From Hevea brasiliensis (taxonomy: Eukaryota > Streptophyta > Magnoliopsida > Malpighiales > Euphorbiaceae), in NCBI RefSeq assembly GCF_030052815.1, contig NC_079510.1, positions 29,155,823 through 29,219,822 of the forward strand: a DNA stretch of 64,000 nt, written 5' to 3'. Each line of letters starts with the position of its first letter. Positions within the stretch are counted from its first letter, which is position 1. Below the pieces are notes generated by a model that was not told the origin of the DNA, did not search any database, and was given only the letters and a program-made list of their open reading frames with translations. Positions 24,484 through 35,579 of this stretch are shown piece after piece. The position numbers were made by a program, and so were the translations under genes.

Positions 24484-25180
24484 AAAATTAAAGAAAAACA
24501 TCCATGCAAATTTAAAGCCAAAGAGGATACCCATTGTTTTAGCTAATTCTGGATTGTGACCTACAAATGCTATAATCAACCCTTTGCAATCTCGACTAAG
24601 CACACCCAAATCCACATAGTTCTCTAAAGAGCAACAGGCAGCATTAGTGTTGATCTTAGTTATACCATTTCCTTCTCCTTGGGTGGTTGCCACTTAACTT
24701 GAGCAGATCATGATAATTGATGAGCTAAATTTTTGGAGTTGGCAACATGAAATTCAGTTAATAATTAGCAAGCTCATTGGATGGTGTGAGCAATGTCGCT
24801 AGAAGGATTCTCGAAAACATGAGCGTTATGTTCTACGCAGAGATTCCATGCATAGCCACCACAACCAAAAGTTACAAATCCTGATTTGGAAAGAGTTATC
24901 AAAGATTGGTGAGCTATCTGAGGACTCGACCCACCTACATCCACAGTATCCATACATAAACTCAGAGATGTGTAAAGCCATATTCCACGAGCTAGCGAAC
25001 ACTCTTTAAACACATGCAGAGGACTTTCCTAATCAGCTCCACAAAGACCATAAAGGAGAGATATGGTTCACCAATTTGACCACTAAAAAATGCTTAACCT
25101 TAGGAGGGATGTGTGAATACCCCATCTGCTTCCACAAGCCCAGAGAAGCTAAAGAAAAAGATTCAGCTTGTGAAGACCCA
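24484..25180 (-). pseudogene. LINE reverse-transcriptase tail and RNase H relic (copy 2)
   Basis: Same content and orientation as 2970-3660: KINTNAA and GFKFAWM of an RNase H-like domain lie to the left, and the LFKECSLARGIW linker to the right. The first catalytic aspartate of the KINTDAA motif, still present in copy 1, is Asn here, a further decay step. Shared stops show that it was dead before the block duplicated. The left edge is the MULE terminus, the right edge the solo LTR at 25297. Confidence 0.7.
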
Positions 25181-28124
25181 ATAAGTCGATTAAAATTAAA
25201 ACCAAGTAGTAACCTGACTTACAAACCATTTGAAACTAAGGTATTATTAAAAATAATAAATTTAAAAAATATTTTATTATTTTTGAAATTTTTATATGTA
25301 ACACCCCTATTTGCATAGCCTGGTATATTTTACTGTTCTGGTGATCAGTATCGGTCCGGACAATTAAGAGGATTAGAATCACATCTAAGACAACTAGATA
25401 AGCCCTGAACACAAATAATTAGTAATTGCCAAATAGTTAAGTATAAAGAAGAAAAACAAAGCATAAAAAGTTAAATGAGCCGGGAGTCACAGCAATGGGT
25501 GACCTTCTCGGGAAACGACTGCGAGGTCAATCGTAACCTGAATTCTGAACCGGAAAATGTGACACCGCGGTCCTTAGGACTATTGCGAACACAGTGGAAA
25601 AGAGAAAATAACGAAAAAGAATTTTTAAGTAGGTCAAATAATTAGGTCAGGGATTCGAAAGAAATATCGAATTATTTGCAAACCGGATCAGACCGGTGAG
25701 GGGCAAATTGGTCAATTCACCCTTAGTAGTGACTCATGACCTAACTGTCCAATAAAATTGAGAAATTAAAATTTTGAAGTATAGATTTAAATTGAAGAAG
25801 TTATGAAAAAACAAAGAAAAAGAAAAGAAATTAAAATAAGAATTATGGCATCACCCCCATGACATAAGCATGATTTCCTAAATAATTATCAATTTAATTA
25901 ATTATTTGACTAAGTCAAATTAAGGGATAAATACTCATAAATAAAAGAAAAAAAAATTGTAATTGTCTTCTTCAACACCAAGTAGTCGTCCCTTTCTCTT
26001 GGCTCTCTCTCTCAACAATCCTCCATAACCAAGCTTGCTCAAGCTTTCAAACTCCTAACCTCACCCTAAAATTTCATAAATTATCCACTAAAAACCCTTA
26101 ACTAGACCTTGGTGAGAAGCTTGGAAGAAGAAAGAAAGCGAGAAAGTGAAAGAAATAGAAGATTGGAAATTCAAGAAAAGGTTAGTGATAGTTCTTCAAA
26201 TTTGTCTTTATATTCATGCTTAGGTAATTGAATTGAGTAAGAAATTATTGAAAAGTAAAACAAATGATAAGTTAAGGGACTATATAGAATTCAGCCAACA
26301 TGTGATGAATTAAGGTTTGATGGTATTTATTTGAATTGAACATGAATTGTAAGGTGTGGTGATGTAGTAAGCATGAATTGTGAAGTGAGATAGCTTGAAA
26401 TTGTATGAATTATAAATTAGAGATTAGGGTTTGGGTGAAGTTAGGGTTTTCATGATAGGTTACTCAGTTGATATGGTGATGGTAAATTAAGGTCACATGA
26501 AGTGCAGTCGATAAGAATTGATGTCAAATGGATGAAAGAAATTTATGGAATTGTAGTGAGTCATTGTGTTGAATTCTGGACTAATGAGTCCAGCTAGGTT
26601 AATAGGCCATAAAGTGAATTATGTTGCTTCAATTGGTATAAGGCTAATTGGAGGTGAAATTAGATACATAATGCAACATTTTGGGTGAAGAAACCTTGGC
26701 CTAAAACTGAACACAACGTGGTGTAAAATTAGGTCAAACCCGGATTAAGCACATTACCACTGTACAAAACTGACCATATAAACAGTACTTGTTCTAATGG
26801 TCATAACTTGGTCTAGAAAGGTTCAAATAACCTGAATTTTATACTAATGGAAAGCTGAGACATAGCACTACAACTTTTATGAAGAACACAAATCCAAATT
26901 CTAACCATAACCTATCCAAAAAGTCACCTGCAATCAGCACACTAAAACTGCCAGTATCCAGAAAATACCCATAATTCTGGGTAATACCAAATCCGGCCAA
27001 CCTTAGAAAAATAGGCATAACTTGGGCTACAAAACTCTAAATAGAGTGATTCAAAAATGGAATTAAAGCTAAGACAATAAGGAACAACTTTGATGAAGGA
27101 CACTTAGCCAAATTTTCACAGTAACCAGACCAATGGAATAGTAGAAAATAGGGGATTAAAACTGAAAAATTATAATTTCTCTTAGGAGACTTAGAAATTG
27201 AATTGGCAATCAATGCCTACAAAATTGACACCCAAAATGTAGTATATGGGTGTAATTAGAACTAATAAACCTATTAAGTATAGAAAATTCAATATTTTGA
27301 CTTGAATAGTATCACCATACACAAAAATGTAAAATACCCGAAATTTATAAACCGCAATAGGTAGGATAAGTCTGCAAAGAAATTGTTAGAATTTAAGTAT
27401 TAGAAATAGATACTGAAGCATTTTAAATTTATGTGTTTCAGTTGAAAAGGGATCTTCAAAAGAGAAACGAAAGTTTGAGTAAATTGAGTCGACAAAAGAA
27501 TTTTGTGCATAACTAGTTTTAAATTGCTAATGTTTTGCATATCTAATTAGAGTAAATGATTTTATGTTCTTTATTTATTATGTTTACCAATTATTAAATT
27601 TATTTCAATGATTATTGAAATGTGTTATAGTATAAATGAGTTTAGTTGTGGAAAAATGATTAAGTTATGATTCTATTTTAGATATGAATTGAATGAGTTC
27701 AGTTTTGGAAATTTGTTAATGAAATGGGATTTGCATGGAAAAATACAAATTTATATTTTGAATTGTGATAAGCATAAAAATTATTGGATATTAGAATTGA
27801 TTTTGAATTGAATTATGTTGTGATTTATGCTCCCAAAAAGGACAAAGAAATTCATTATATTATTTTATATCTCACTATAGACGCTTGACTAGGTTATTAC
27901 CCGTCTCCCTCATTTGTTGAGGAGACAATGGAGTTAGCTTTGTTTTGTTTTGAATACCATGGTATGTGTACATGCTTAGATTCTCCTCTTATTAGAGGTT
28001 AGATCTAAGTTTTTCGTTGGCCCTTTCGGAAGTTTCATTATTATGTTGTGTACTGTGCACGATGATTCGACCTCCCCGGCCATAGGGAGTTAGAATCGCC
28101 CCAAAGAATCGCCCCGAAGATAGA

Positions 28125-30620
28125 TGTAACACCCCAAATTTTATTATTTATGAGTATTTTTGATATTTTAATTTTATTTAAATTTTAGGAATTTTTTTGA
28201 GATTTTTCGGATTTTAAAAATCGGGTTCGATTTTCCGAAAATATAAACTTTGATGATTTTTAAAAATTAATTTAAAGACCACGTGGCAAAACTAAAAATA
28301 TATTTGGATTCTAAGTATTTTTTCTCGAGTTTTACGAATTTTTTGAATTTTGGACCTCGTTTTTCGGTCCGTGATAAAAATTCAAAATTTTATATTTCGA
28401 ATCGAACCGGCCGAATCGAACCGGACCGGATCAGACCGATCGAATCGAACCGGCTCCCTTTCCTTTTTCTTCTCCCGCGCGCGTCGTCCCTCTCTTTTCT
28501 CTTTCTTTTCTCTCTCCTCCCCTCCCCTACGCGCGCGCGTCGCTCCAGTTTCTCCGGCCAAATCCGGCCGATCCGGCCACCGATTGGACCGGGTCTTGTG
28601 TCTAAAATCATCTACTCGGCGAGAGCTTTCCATAGACACCAAGAACGCCGAAATCCATCGAGCGGTTTGTCCGATTTTTGCTCGGGAAGATTTTAGCCCA
28701 TTTCGACTTTTGGGCTAGATTTCTCGAAAACCGTGAATCCCACGAGGAAACCGAGGCCACCAGCACGCTCCATTCGTCGAGAGCTTCGCAACGACATAAA
28801 TTTCGAATTTTTCTGACACCGTTTTTCAGTGGGTCCCACGGAACTTCGCAGTGTAATTTCGAGCATTAAATGAGCTTAGAAAATTCTGAAAAATTTATGT
28901 GCTAACCCCCGTGTTATGGGCTTCATGTAGGTATCCTCGATTCGCGGAAATTCGGACGATTGGCCGGATGCGCAAATTTCGGGCGAACGGACCGTGACCG
29001 GAAAAGTCTCCGAATTGGGCCGAGGTTTTGGCTAGCCCCCCATTGTCAGACGTCCCGAGCGCGTCCCCGAAGTCGGAATCGGCAAAGGTAAACCCGAACC
29101 TAGTTTTTACGTAATTTTCTAGTGCTTAAATAGGATTAAAAATCCATAAAATATTCGTGGTAGCTTAGAAAATTACGATTCTTTTTGCAATAGCTTAGTA
29201 ATATTGCTAAAGACATGAGGCAAAGTTTTATAATTTTTAGAGCTTGTTTGGGCGGTTTTGCAAAAATGATCAATAATAAGGACTAAATTGAAATTTTGCG
29301 TATTGTGATGGATGATTGATTTGATGGGCCCAGGAGGGGCTGTGTGATATGATTGAACTGTTGATATATGGATTGTGAGTATAGAAGTGTGTTTTGAACC
29401 CTTTTGCAGGTTGGGTAGGTCCTAGGTATAGGGGAGACTCTGCCGGATTTTCGGCACGACTTAGGACGTAATTGGTCTTTTTCTTTGTTTGTATTGAGTC
29501 AGATTGTATTAAATAAATGTAATATGATTGTCGGTGAGCGATGACCTTCTTCCTCCGCCCACCGCCCACGATAATTTGTCGTCAAGTCTGTGAGTAAAAT
29601 ATTAATTTTAATTGTAATTTCGATATTATTATATGTTCAGCATGCCCATGCATCACTTATATGCATATATTTATGTAGTTAAACTCTAGGCACGAATTAT
29701 GTTGCATTCATAACTGTTAATGTGCCATGAATGTTGTGGTGGTAATTTGGAGCAGTGTGCGTGCGTTGGCGTGCGTGTGATGTGGTGTGGACTATGGATA
29801 GACCAGGCGATCCACGGCTTGAGTAATTCGGCTGGGACCCGATCCTTCGAGGGTAGTCACGGCTTGAGTAATTATTTGGGACCCTCGATTTGGTTATTAA
29901 GTGGAAGTCCGAGCTTGAGTAATTGGCACACGAGTTGGATTTAAGAGAGGCGTATAGGATCAGCTCCCATATGATATGATTGATACTACAGGGTGTGTGA
30001 GTGCTCCAAATTACCTTTTTGATGTTATGATGTGAAAATGTTGTTTATGTTGCATTTCACTCTACAGGGTGCATTAGTTCAGATAGTTATAGAGATTATA
30101 GTTAAGATTGATATTTTACTCTCTGAGTCGAACGCTCACTCTGTTCAAAAATTTTACAGCCACAGGAGGATATTTATTCAGGTTAACTCGCTTTTATACT
30201 TCGCAGTTGTTTATCGATATTTGTGTAATTTTATTTACTCCTAGAATTTACGCATGTGTTAGCGATAATTATTTGAATTTAGTCTGTAATATTATATTCA
30301 TGTTGGACCTGTAAACTTAATATTTTAAGTCTGTTTTGATGGATTTGATGAGGGAGCTGAGCTACCATTTATTATTATGTTGATGACTATGTGTAGGGTG
30401 GTGAGCTCCCAATGGATGGTTTATTGTGTTTCTGGTCGGGTGAGTCGAAAACTCCCGTTGGAAAGTCCATTTTATGGCGGACTCTGTCAGTTTGTTTTCT
30501 TGAATTTGGGCCAAATGGGCCTTAGAGTTGGGTTAATGAGCAGTTAGGCTTACTACGGGCCTCGGGGCTTTAGGTGGCCCAGTCCTAGTGCCTGTCCGGC
30601 CCATAGGTTGGGTCGTGACA
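28125..30620 (+). repeat. 5' LTR of the Gypsy element
   Basis: 2496 bp, starts TGTAACACCCCAAATTTT and ends GGGTCGTGACA. It contains a pyrimidine-rich, CG-rich segment (28440-28570) resembling a promoter/leader region. Compared with the 3' LTR it differs mainly by many one- to several-base indels. Confidence 0.92.
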
Positions 30621-30624
30621 AATG

Positions 30625-30636
30625 TGGTATCAGAGC
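30625..30636 (+). other. Primer-binding site (initiator tRNA-Met)
   Basis: TGGTATCAGAGC lies 4 bases after the 5' LTR, complementary to the 3' end of plant initiator tRNA-Met. Confidence 0.9.
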
Positions 30637-30846
30637 TTAGGCTCCAGATTCTTAGGGAATGTTGTCTAAAGTGTTGGGAAAAGTCTAATAGGAGTCACAT
30701 GCGGAAAAATAGGGTCCATATTCGTCTTGCATTGTCGTCTTTGCTTCTAGTTTCTGCTTCATATATTGTGTATAAATATGAGTCTATAGAGCTGTGCAAT
30801 GTGCAGTTTTGAATTTTGTGGGCTAATGCTGCTGAATTTCAGGAAA

Positions 30847-32130
30847 ATGCGTAGAAGCAGGAGAGCTGCCACTGCACCAGAACCAGATGTGCCTGACGAG
30901 GTGTCGGCACAGGATGAGGCGCCTGCCCCGAGGAGGCGGGGTAGGAGGCCTAGAGCTGCTCAAGTAGAGGAGCAGCCACCCCCAGTACAGGATCAGTCCT
31001 TTATGGCACAGGGTCCCATGGACCCCATGGCAGCTACTCTAGCTGGTCTGCAGAGAACCATCGATATGATGGCGCAGTATATGGTCCACCCTCCACAGCA
31101 GCAGCAGTCCACCGCACCAAGAGAGGAATCTTACAAACAGATCATAAATTTTAAGAAGTTGGTGCCTGGTACCTATGATGTGTCAGACGATGCATATCGG
31201 TTTTTGGATTCCTGAGATGGCGAGAAGCAATTACGATTGGTGATAGAAGATTGATAGAATGTATGCGAAGACGTCATGGGGCCCATGCCTAGACAATGGA
31301 TGAATGACTACGTGTTACCGGATGGAGGGTTTGACATGGGCTCGGTTGTGGAACTTTTATCAATCGGTTTGTGCGAAAGCTTCAGAGATCGAAGCGGTGG
31401 GCCTTTGAGGCCTTAAGACAGAATGGCGGTGCAGCAGATGAATATGCTACAATTTACGAATTGAGCGAGATATGCCCCTACAGCAGATCTCTGAGAGACT
31501 ATGAAGGTGAAAAGATTCCTAAAGGGGCTTGACAGAGGTATGCGAACTGGCCATGATGTCGGATCGATCTTTTGATGTGGTGGTTGATCGAGCTGCAGAC
31601 AGTTGAGATTAGCTATCTTTGTGGATGACAAATGGAAGAGCAAAGAAAAACATAGCGAGAGGGTTCCTCGGTGTCCCTTCCATGGGTACTCCGGACGGTG
31701 GTGGCGTGGTAATTACAGAGGAAAGGGTAGGAGCAAGAGAAGTGGTTTTGACACCACGAGGATTGGACGAGTGCGGATCCAGTGGTAACAGATTCGAGTC
31801 TGATAGTTAGTGCAGTTCAGATCCTCTTTGCACCGTGTGCACAAGTGTGGAAGAGGACATTCGTGACCTTGTTTGATGGGGTCGAGTATGCTTGGTGTGG
31901 CCAACCAGGTCACTTTGCTAGAGAATGCCCCATGTTCGCCGAGCCACGATGGGGTCACGGGGTTACATTGCGAATGTTCCTCGGCGATTGTATCGGTGCT
32001 TCCAACATGGCGGCGATCGATTCGGTGGCCAACAGGGCCGAGGACAAGGGGGACGTGGATTTGGAGGCAGATCAGGAGGTAGAAGTCAGTATTAGGGTTC
32101 TGCCACTCAGGGTAGGGGTCAAGCTCGGGT
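30847..32130 (+). pseudogene. Gypsy gag (capsid/nucleocapsid), frameshifted
   Basis: The gag frame starts at ATG 30847 (MRRSRRAATAPEP). A basic, proline-rich N-terminus (RRRGRRPRAA) is followed by a glutamine-rich stretch and the beginning of the capsid domain (DDAYRFLDS), where TGA at 31213 stops it. The capsid continues in shifted frames: WMNDYVLP near 31290, a phenylalanine/arginine-rich segment to 31420, DEYAT near 31435. A zinc knuckle lies near 31893-31935 (CGQPGHFARECP), but its first cysteine reads Tyr. Gag would form the retrotransposon particle. Here at least five frame breaks rule out a product. Confidence 0.85.
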
Positions 32131-32137
32131 TTTCATC

Positions 32138-32800
32138 TTGACCCACCAGGATGCTCAAGCTTCAAATGCAGTTGTGGCAGGTATTCTTCTGGTCTGTTCT
32201 TATGAGGCTCGTGTTTTGATAGATCCGGGTGCTACACACTCATTTGTCTCCCCTGTGTTTGCCATGAGGTTGGGTAGAAACCCTACAACTTTAGAATGCC
32301 CTTTGTCGGTAGCTACCCCACTTAGTGACCACATAGATGTAGACATGGTATTTCCGGGTAGCCCAGTGGTAGTGGATGGAAAGATCCTCCCAGCAGACTT
32401 GGTTCCTCTACCAGTAATGGATTTCGATGTAATCTTGGGGATGGATTGGTTGGCAACTCATTATGCCACCTTAGACTGCAGGAACAAAAAGGTGTATTTC
32501 CACATACCTGGTGTGGAAGAGTTTAGTTTTGATGGTGACAGGAGCGTGGCTCCATATAATTTGGTGTCAGCAATTAGTGCTAGAAAAATGTTGAGGCGTG
32601 GATGCCAAGGGTATTTGGCATTGGTAAGAGATACATCTGTAGAAGGTGTCGGCATGGAAAATGTTCTGTTGTCGAGAATTCATGGATGTCTTCCGAGGAG
32701 CTTCGGGGTTGCCACCGGGAAGGAAATAGAGTTTTGCATTGATGTTGTGCGGGTACAAACCCCATATCCATGCCACCTTACAGGATGGCACCAGCAGTGA
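32138..32800 (+). pseudogene. Gypsy aspartic protease region
   Basis: The longest clean gag-pol frame, 220 codons. The retropepsin active-site segment reads LIDPGATHSF near 32217-32246, where the family has D-[ST]-G, so a Pro replaces the residue after Asp. A second conserved segment, FDVILGMDWLATH, lies near 32423-32461. The frame then runs towards the reverse transcriptase and loses register just before it. In the living element this enzyme cleaves the Gag-Pol polyprotein. The D-P-G change and the downstream break make this copy inactive. Confidence 0.85.
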
Positions 32801-34020
32801 AATTGAAAGAGAGCAAGGAGCAACTTTTGGACAAGGGTTTCATACGTCCGAGCACTTCACCCTGGGTGCTCTGTTTTATTTATGAGAAAGAAGGATGGGT
32901 CATTGAGGTTGTGTATCGACTACGCATACCGAACAAGGTCACCGTGAAGAACAAGTATCCACTTCCTCGGATCGATGATTTGTTTGATCACTCAAGGAGC
33001 TAGATTCTTTTCAAGATAGACTGCGGTCGAGCTACCATCAATTGAGAATCGGGAATGAGGACGTGTCCAAAACGGCTTCGTGACAAGATATGGTCATTAT
33101 GAGTTCTTGGTGATGTCTTTTGGACTCACTAATGCACCAAAGACCTTCATGGACTTGATGAGCAGGTGTTCAAGCCATTTTGGACCGCTTTGTCATCGTA
33201 TTCATAGATGACATTACATATACTCGGACCGAGGAAGAACACGTGTGGCACTTGAGGATGGTGTTGCGGACTTTGAGGAGCACCACGGTATCGCCAAATT
33301 TTTGAAATGTGAATTTTGGCTAGAAAGCATCTCATTCTTGGGACACGTGGTTTCAAGTGACGGTATTCAAGTGGATCTCAAGAAAATTGAAGTCAGAATC
33401 GATTGGCTTAGGCCTACAACGATCACCGAGGTGCGAAGTTTTACTGGTTTAGTGCTACTACAGCGTTTTGTGCAAGATTTCTCCGGGATAGCGGCTCCCT
33501 AACTAAGTTGACCAGAAGAATGTTCCATTCATTTGGACAGATGATCGTGAGGTGAGTTTCGAAGCTCAAGGAGTGTCTAACCACCGCCTGTGTTGACACT
33601 ACACCGTGAGTGGTGAAGGATACGCCGTGTCTTGTGACGCCTCCAGAGTTGGCCTAGGGTGTGTTTTGATGCAGAATGGAAAGGTAGTGGCTTATGCTTC
33701 AAGGCGGTGAAGAGGCATGAGCGTAACTACCCCACCCATGATTTGGAAATGGCGTGTAGTCTTTGCACTTAAAATCGGAGACACTACATGCGGTGAAGTG
33801 TGCGAGATATACACCGACCACAAGAGTTTAAAGTACATCTTCCAACAGAGGGATTTAAACTTGAGACAGAGGAGAGGGATGGAGCTTCTGAAAGACTATG
33901 ATTGCACCATCCAAGTACCACCACAGGAAGGCCAATGTTGTGGCGGATGCCTTGAGCAGAAAATCTTACAGCGCTTGGCGCACATTTCAGCAGAGAAAAG
34001 ACCATTGATTCAGAAGTACA
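32770..34020 (+). pseudogene. Gypsy reverse transcriptase and RNase H region
   Basis: Pieces of the domain lie in different frames: [14 protein letters not shown] (32830-32870), [17 protein letters not shown] (32940-32990), the catalytic FIDDIT segment near 33200-33217 and the fragment [10 protein letters not shown] near 33335. RNase H follows, with VSCDASRVGLGCV near 33630-33670 and [20 protein letters not shown] at 33818-33877. Single-base gaps and losses of a few bases recur every 30 to 100 bases. The enzyme would copy the element RNA to DNA in the particle. This copy cannot be translated through. Confidence 0.85.
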
Positions 34021-34229
34021 TGAGTTGATGGATCAAGGTCTAATCCTAGATCTTTCAGATGAGGGGTATTGTTGGCTCACTTTTTCGGTGAGGCCGGACT
34101 TGAGGGACAGAGTTAGAGTTTCCCACGAGAGACCAACAATTGATGAAGATCATAGAAAGAGTACAAAGAAGGTGAAGGTGGTGAGTTTGGATTTGCCAAT
34201 GATGGCGCCCTAGTGCAAGGTTCTAGGAT

Positions 34230-35516
34230 ATGTGTGCCCGATGTGGACAACCTCAGGAATGAAATCATGCAAGAGGCACACTATACACTGTAAAGTATCC
34301 ACCAAGGTTCCACCAAGATGTACCATGATGTGAAAGATAGCTCTTGGTGGAATGGCATGAAGAGAGACATAGCGGACTTTGTGTCCAAGTGCTTGACTTG
34401 TCGAAGGTGAAGTTTGAACACGAGAGACCGTCGGGGAAGCTGCAAGAGCTCCTATCCCGAATGGAAGTGGGAAATGATTACTATGGATTTTGTGGTAGGT
34501 TGCCTCGTACCACGCGAGGATATGACTTGATATGGGTAATTGTAGACCGCTTGACCAAATCAGCTCACTTCTTACACCAGAAGACTACATACTCTGTGGC
34601 ACAGTATGCCCGCTCTACATTCGAGAAATAGTCGATTGCATGGAGTTCCGCCCATAATATCTCGAGAGGGCCCCGATTCACTTCTCGGTTTTGGAGAAAG
34701 TTGCAGGAGGCACTTGGCACACAATTGAACTTCGATCTGACATTCCACCCTCAGACGGACGGACTCAGAAAGGACAATCCAAACATCGAAGACATGCTTC
34801 GCATGAGTGTCTTGGATTTTGGAGGTCAATGGGATGAGCAGCTAGCTTTGGTGGAGTTTGTCTATAACAACAGTTATCACTCCAGCATAGGGATGGCACC
34901 CTATGAGGCACTATATGGAAGAAAGTGTAGGTCTCCTCTGTGTTGGACAGAAATGGGGGAAGCAAGGGTGCATGATGTAGACCTAGTGCAGTACACTTCA
35001 GAGGTAGTTCCTTTAATCAGGGAACGATCGAGGACAATTTCGATGAAGAGAAGAGTTATGCACGGACCCAGACGGAGGGATGTGGAGTTTGCAGTGGGCG
35101 ACTATGTATTCCTAAAGGTATCTCCAATGAAGGGAGTCATGAGATTCGGAAAGAAGGGCAAGTTGGCACCTCGGTATATCGGACCTTTTGAGGTTACTGA
35201 TAGAGCTGGAGTAGTTGCCTACCGGTTGGAGCTACCACCCAACCTTTCTCACGTTCATCCCGTGTTTCACATCTCCATGATCAGGAAATACATTCCCGAT
35301 CCTTCTCATGTACTGCAGCCGGATGTGATAGAGCTAAAAGAAAATTTGACATTTGAGGAGCAGCCTGTAGCCATAGTGGACTACCAAGTGAGACAGCTGA
35401 GATCAAAACAGATCCCTATGGTTAAGGTTTTGTGGAGGAGTCAGTCAGTGGAAGAGTGCACCTGGGAGTCAGAGCGGGACATGCGTAGCAAGTACCCTTA
35501 CTTGTTCAATGCATAA
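34230..35516 (+). pseudogene. Gypsy integrase and chromodomain-like C-terminus
   Basis: A degenerate HHCC zinc-binding N-terminus ([11 protein letters not shown] near 34306, SKCLTC near 34386) is followed by a DDE core with DLIWVIVDRLTKSAHFL (34527-34577). A frame break falls at about 34630. The last frame, 34701-35516, carries FHPQTDG, then RKDNPNIEDMLR where the family normally has an SER-type motif, so the catalytic glutamate is probably lost. It also has MAPYEALYGRKCRSPLCW, the GPFEV/HPVFH segment and a C-terminal chromodomain-like part from about 35340. In active chromoviruses that end targets integration to heterochromatin. The last frame is the best preserved part of pol. Confidence 0.87.
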
Positions 35517-35566
35517 TCATGTGTTTTATTCTGCCTTGTGTAAAAATTCGAGGACGAATTTTCTAT

Positions 35567-35579
35567 AAGGGGGGAAGAA
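35567..35579 (+). other. Polypurine tract
   Basis: AAGGGGGGAAGAA directly precedes the 3' LTR, the expected plus-strand primer for reverse transcription. Confidence 0.9.

Larger units (their letters stand above)
19058..26282 (+). repeat. Duplicated block, fuller copy (matches 1-4766)
   Basis: This is the longer partner of the block at the window start. The positions 19274-21874 have no counterpart in the other copy. Beyond 26282 the two loci are unrelated. This copy keeps the whole solo LTR and its duplication, so it is the likely ancestral arrangement. Confidence 0.9.

Noticed and set aside
28283..28869. Several overlapping 60-137 codon frames (and 35788-36304)
   Set aside because: They are in the GC-rich part of the Gypsy LTRs, on both strands at once, and are not conserved between the two LTRs.
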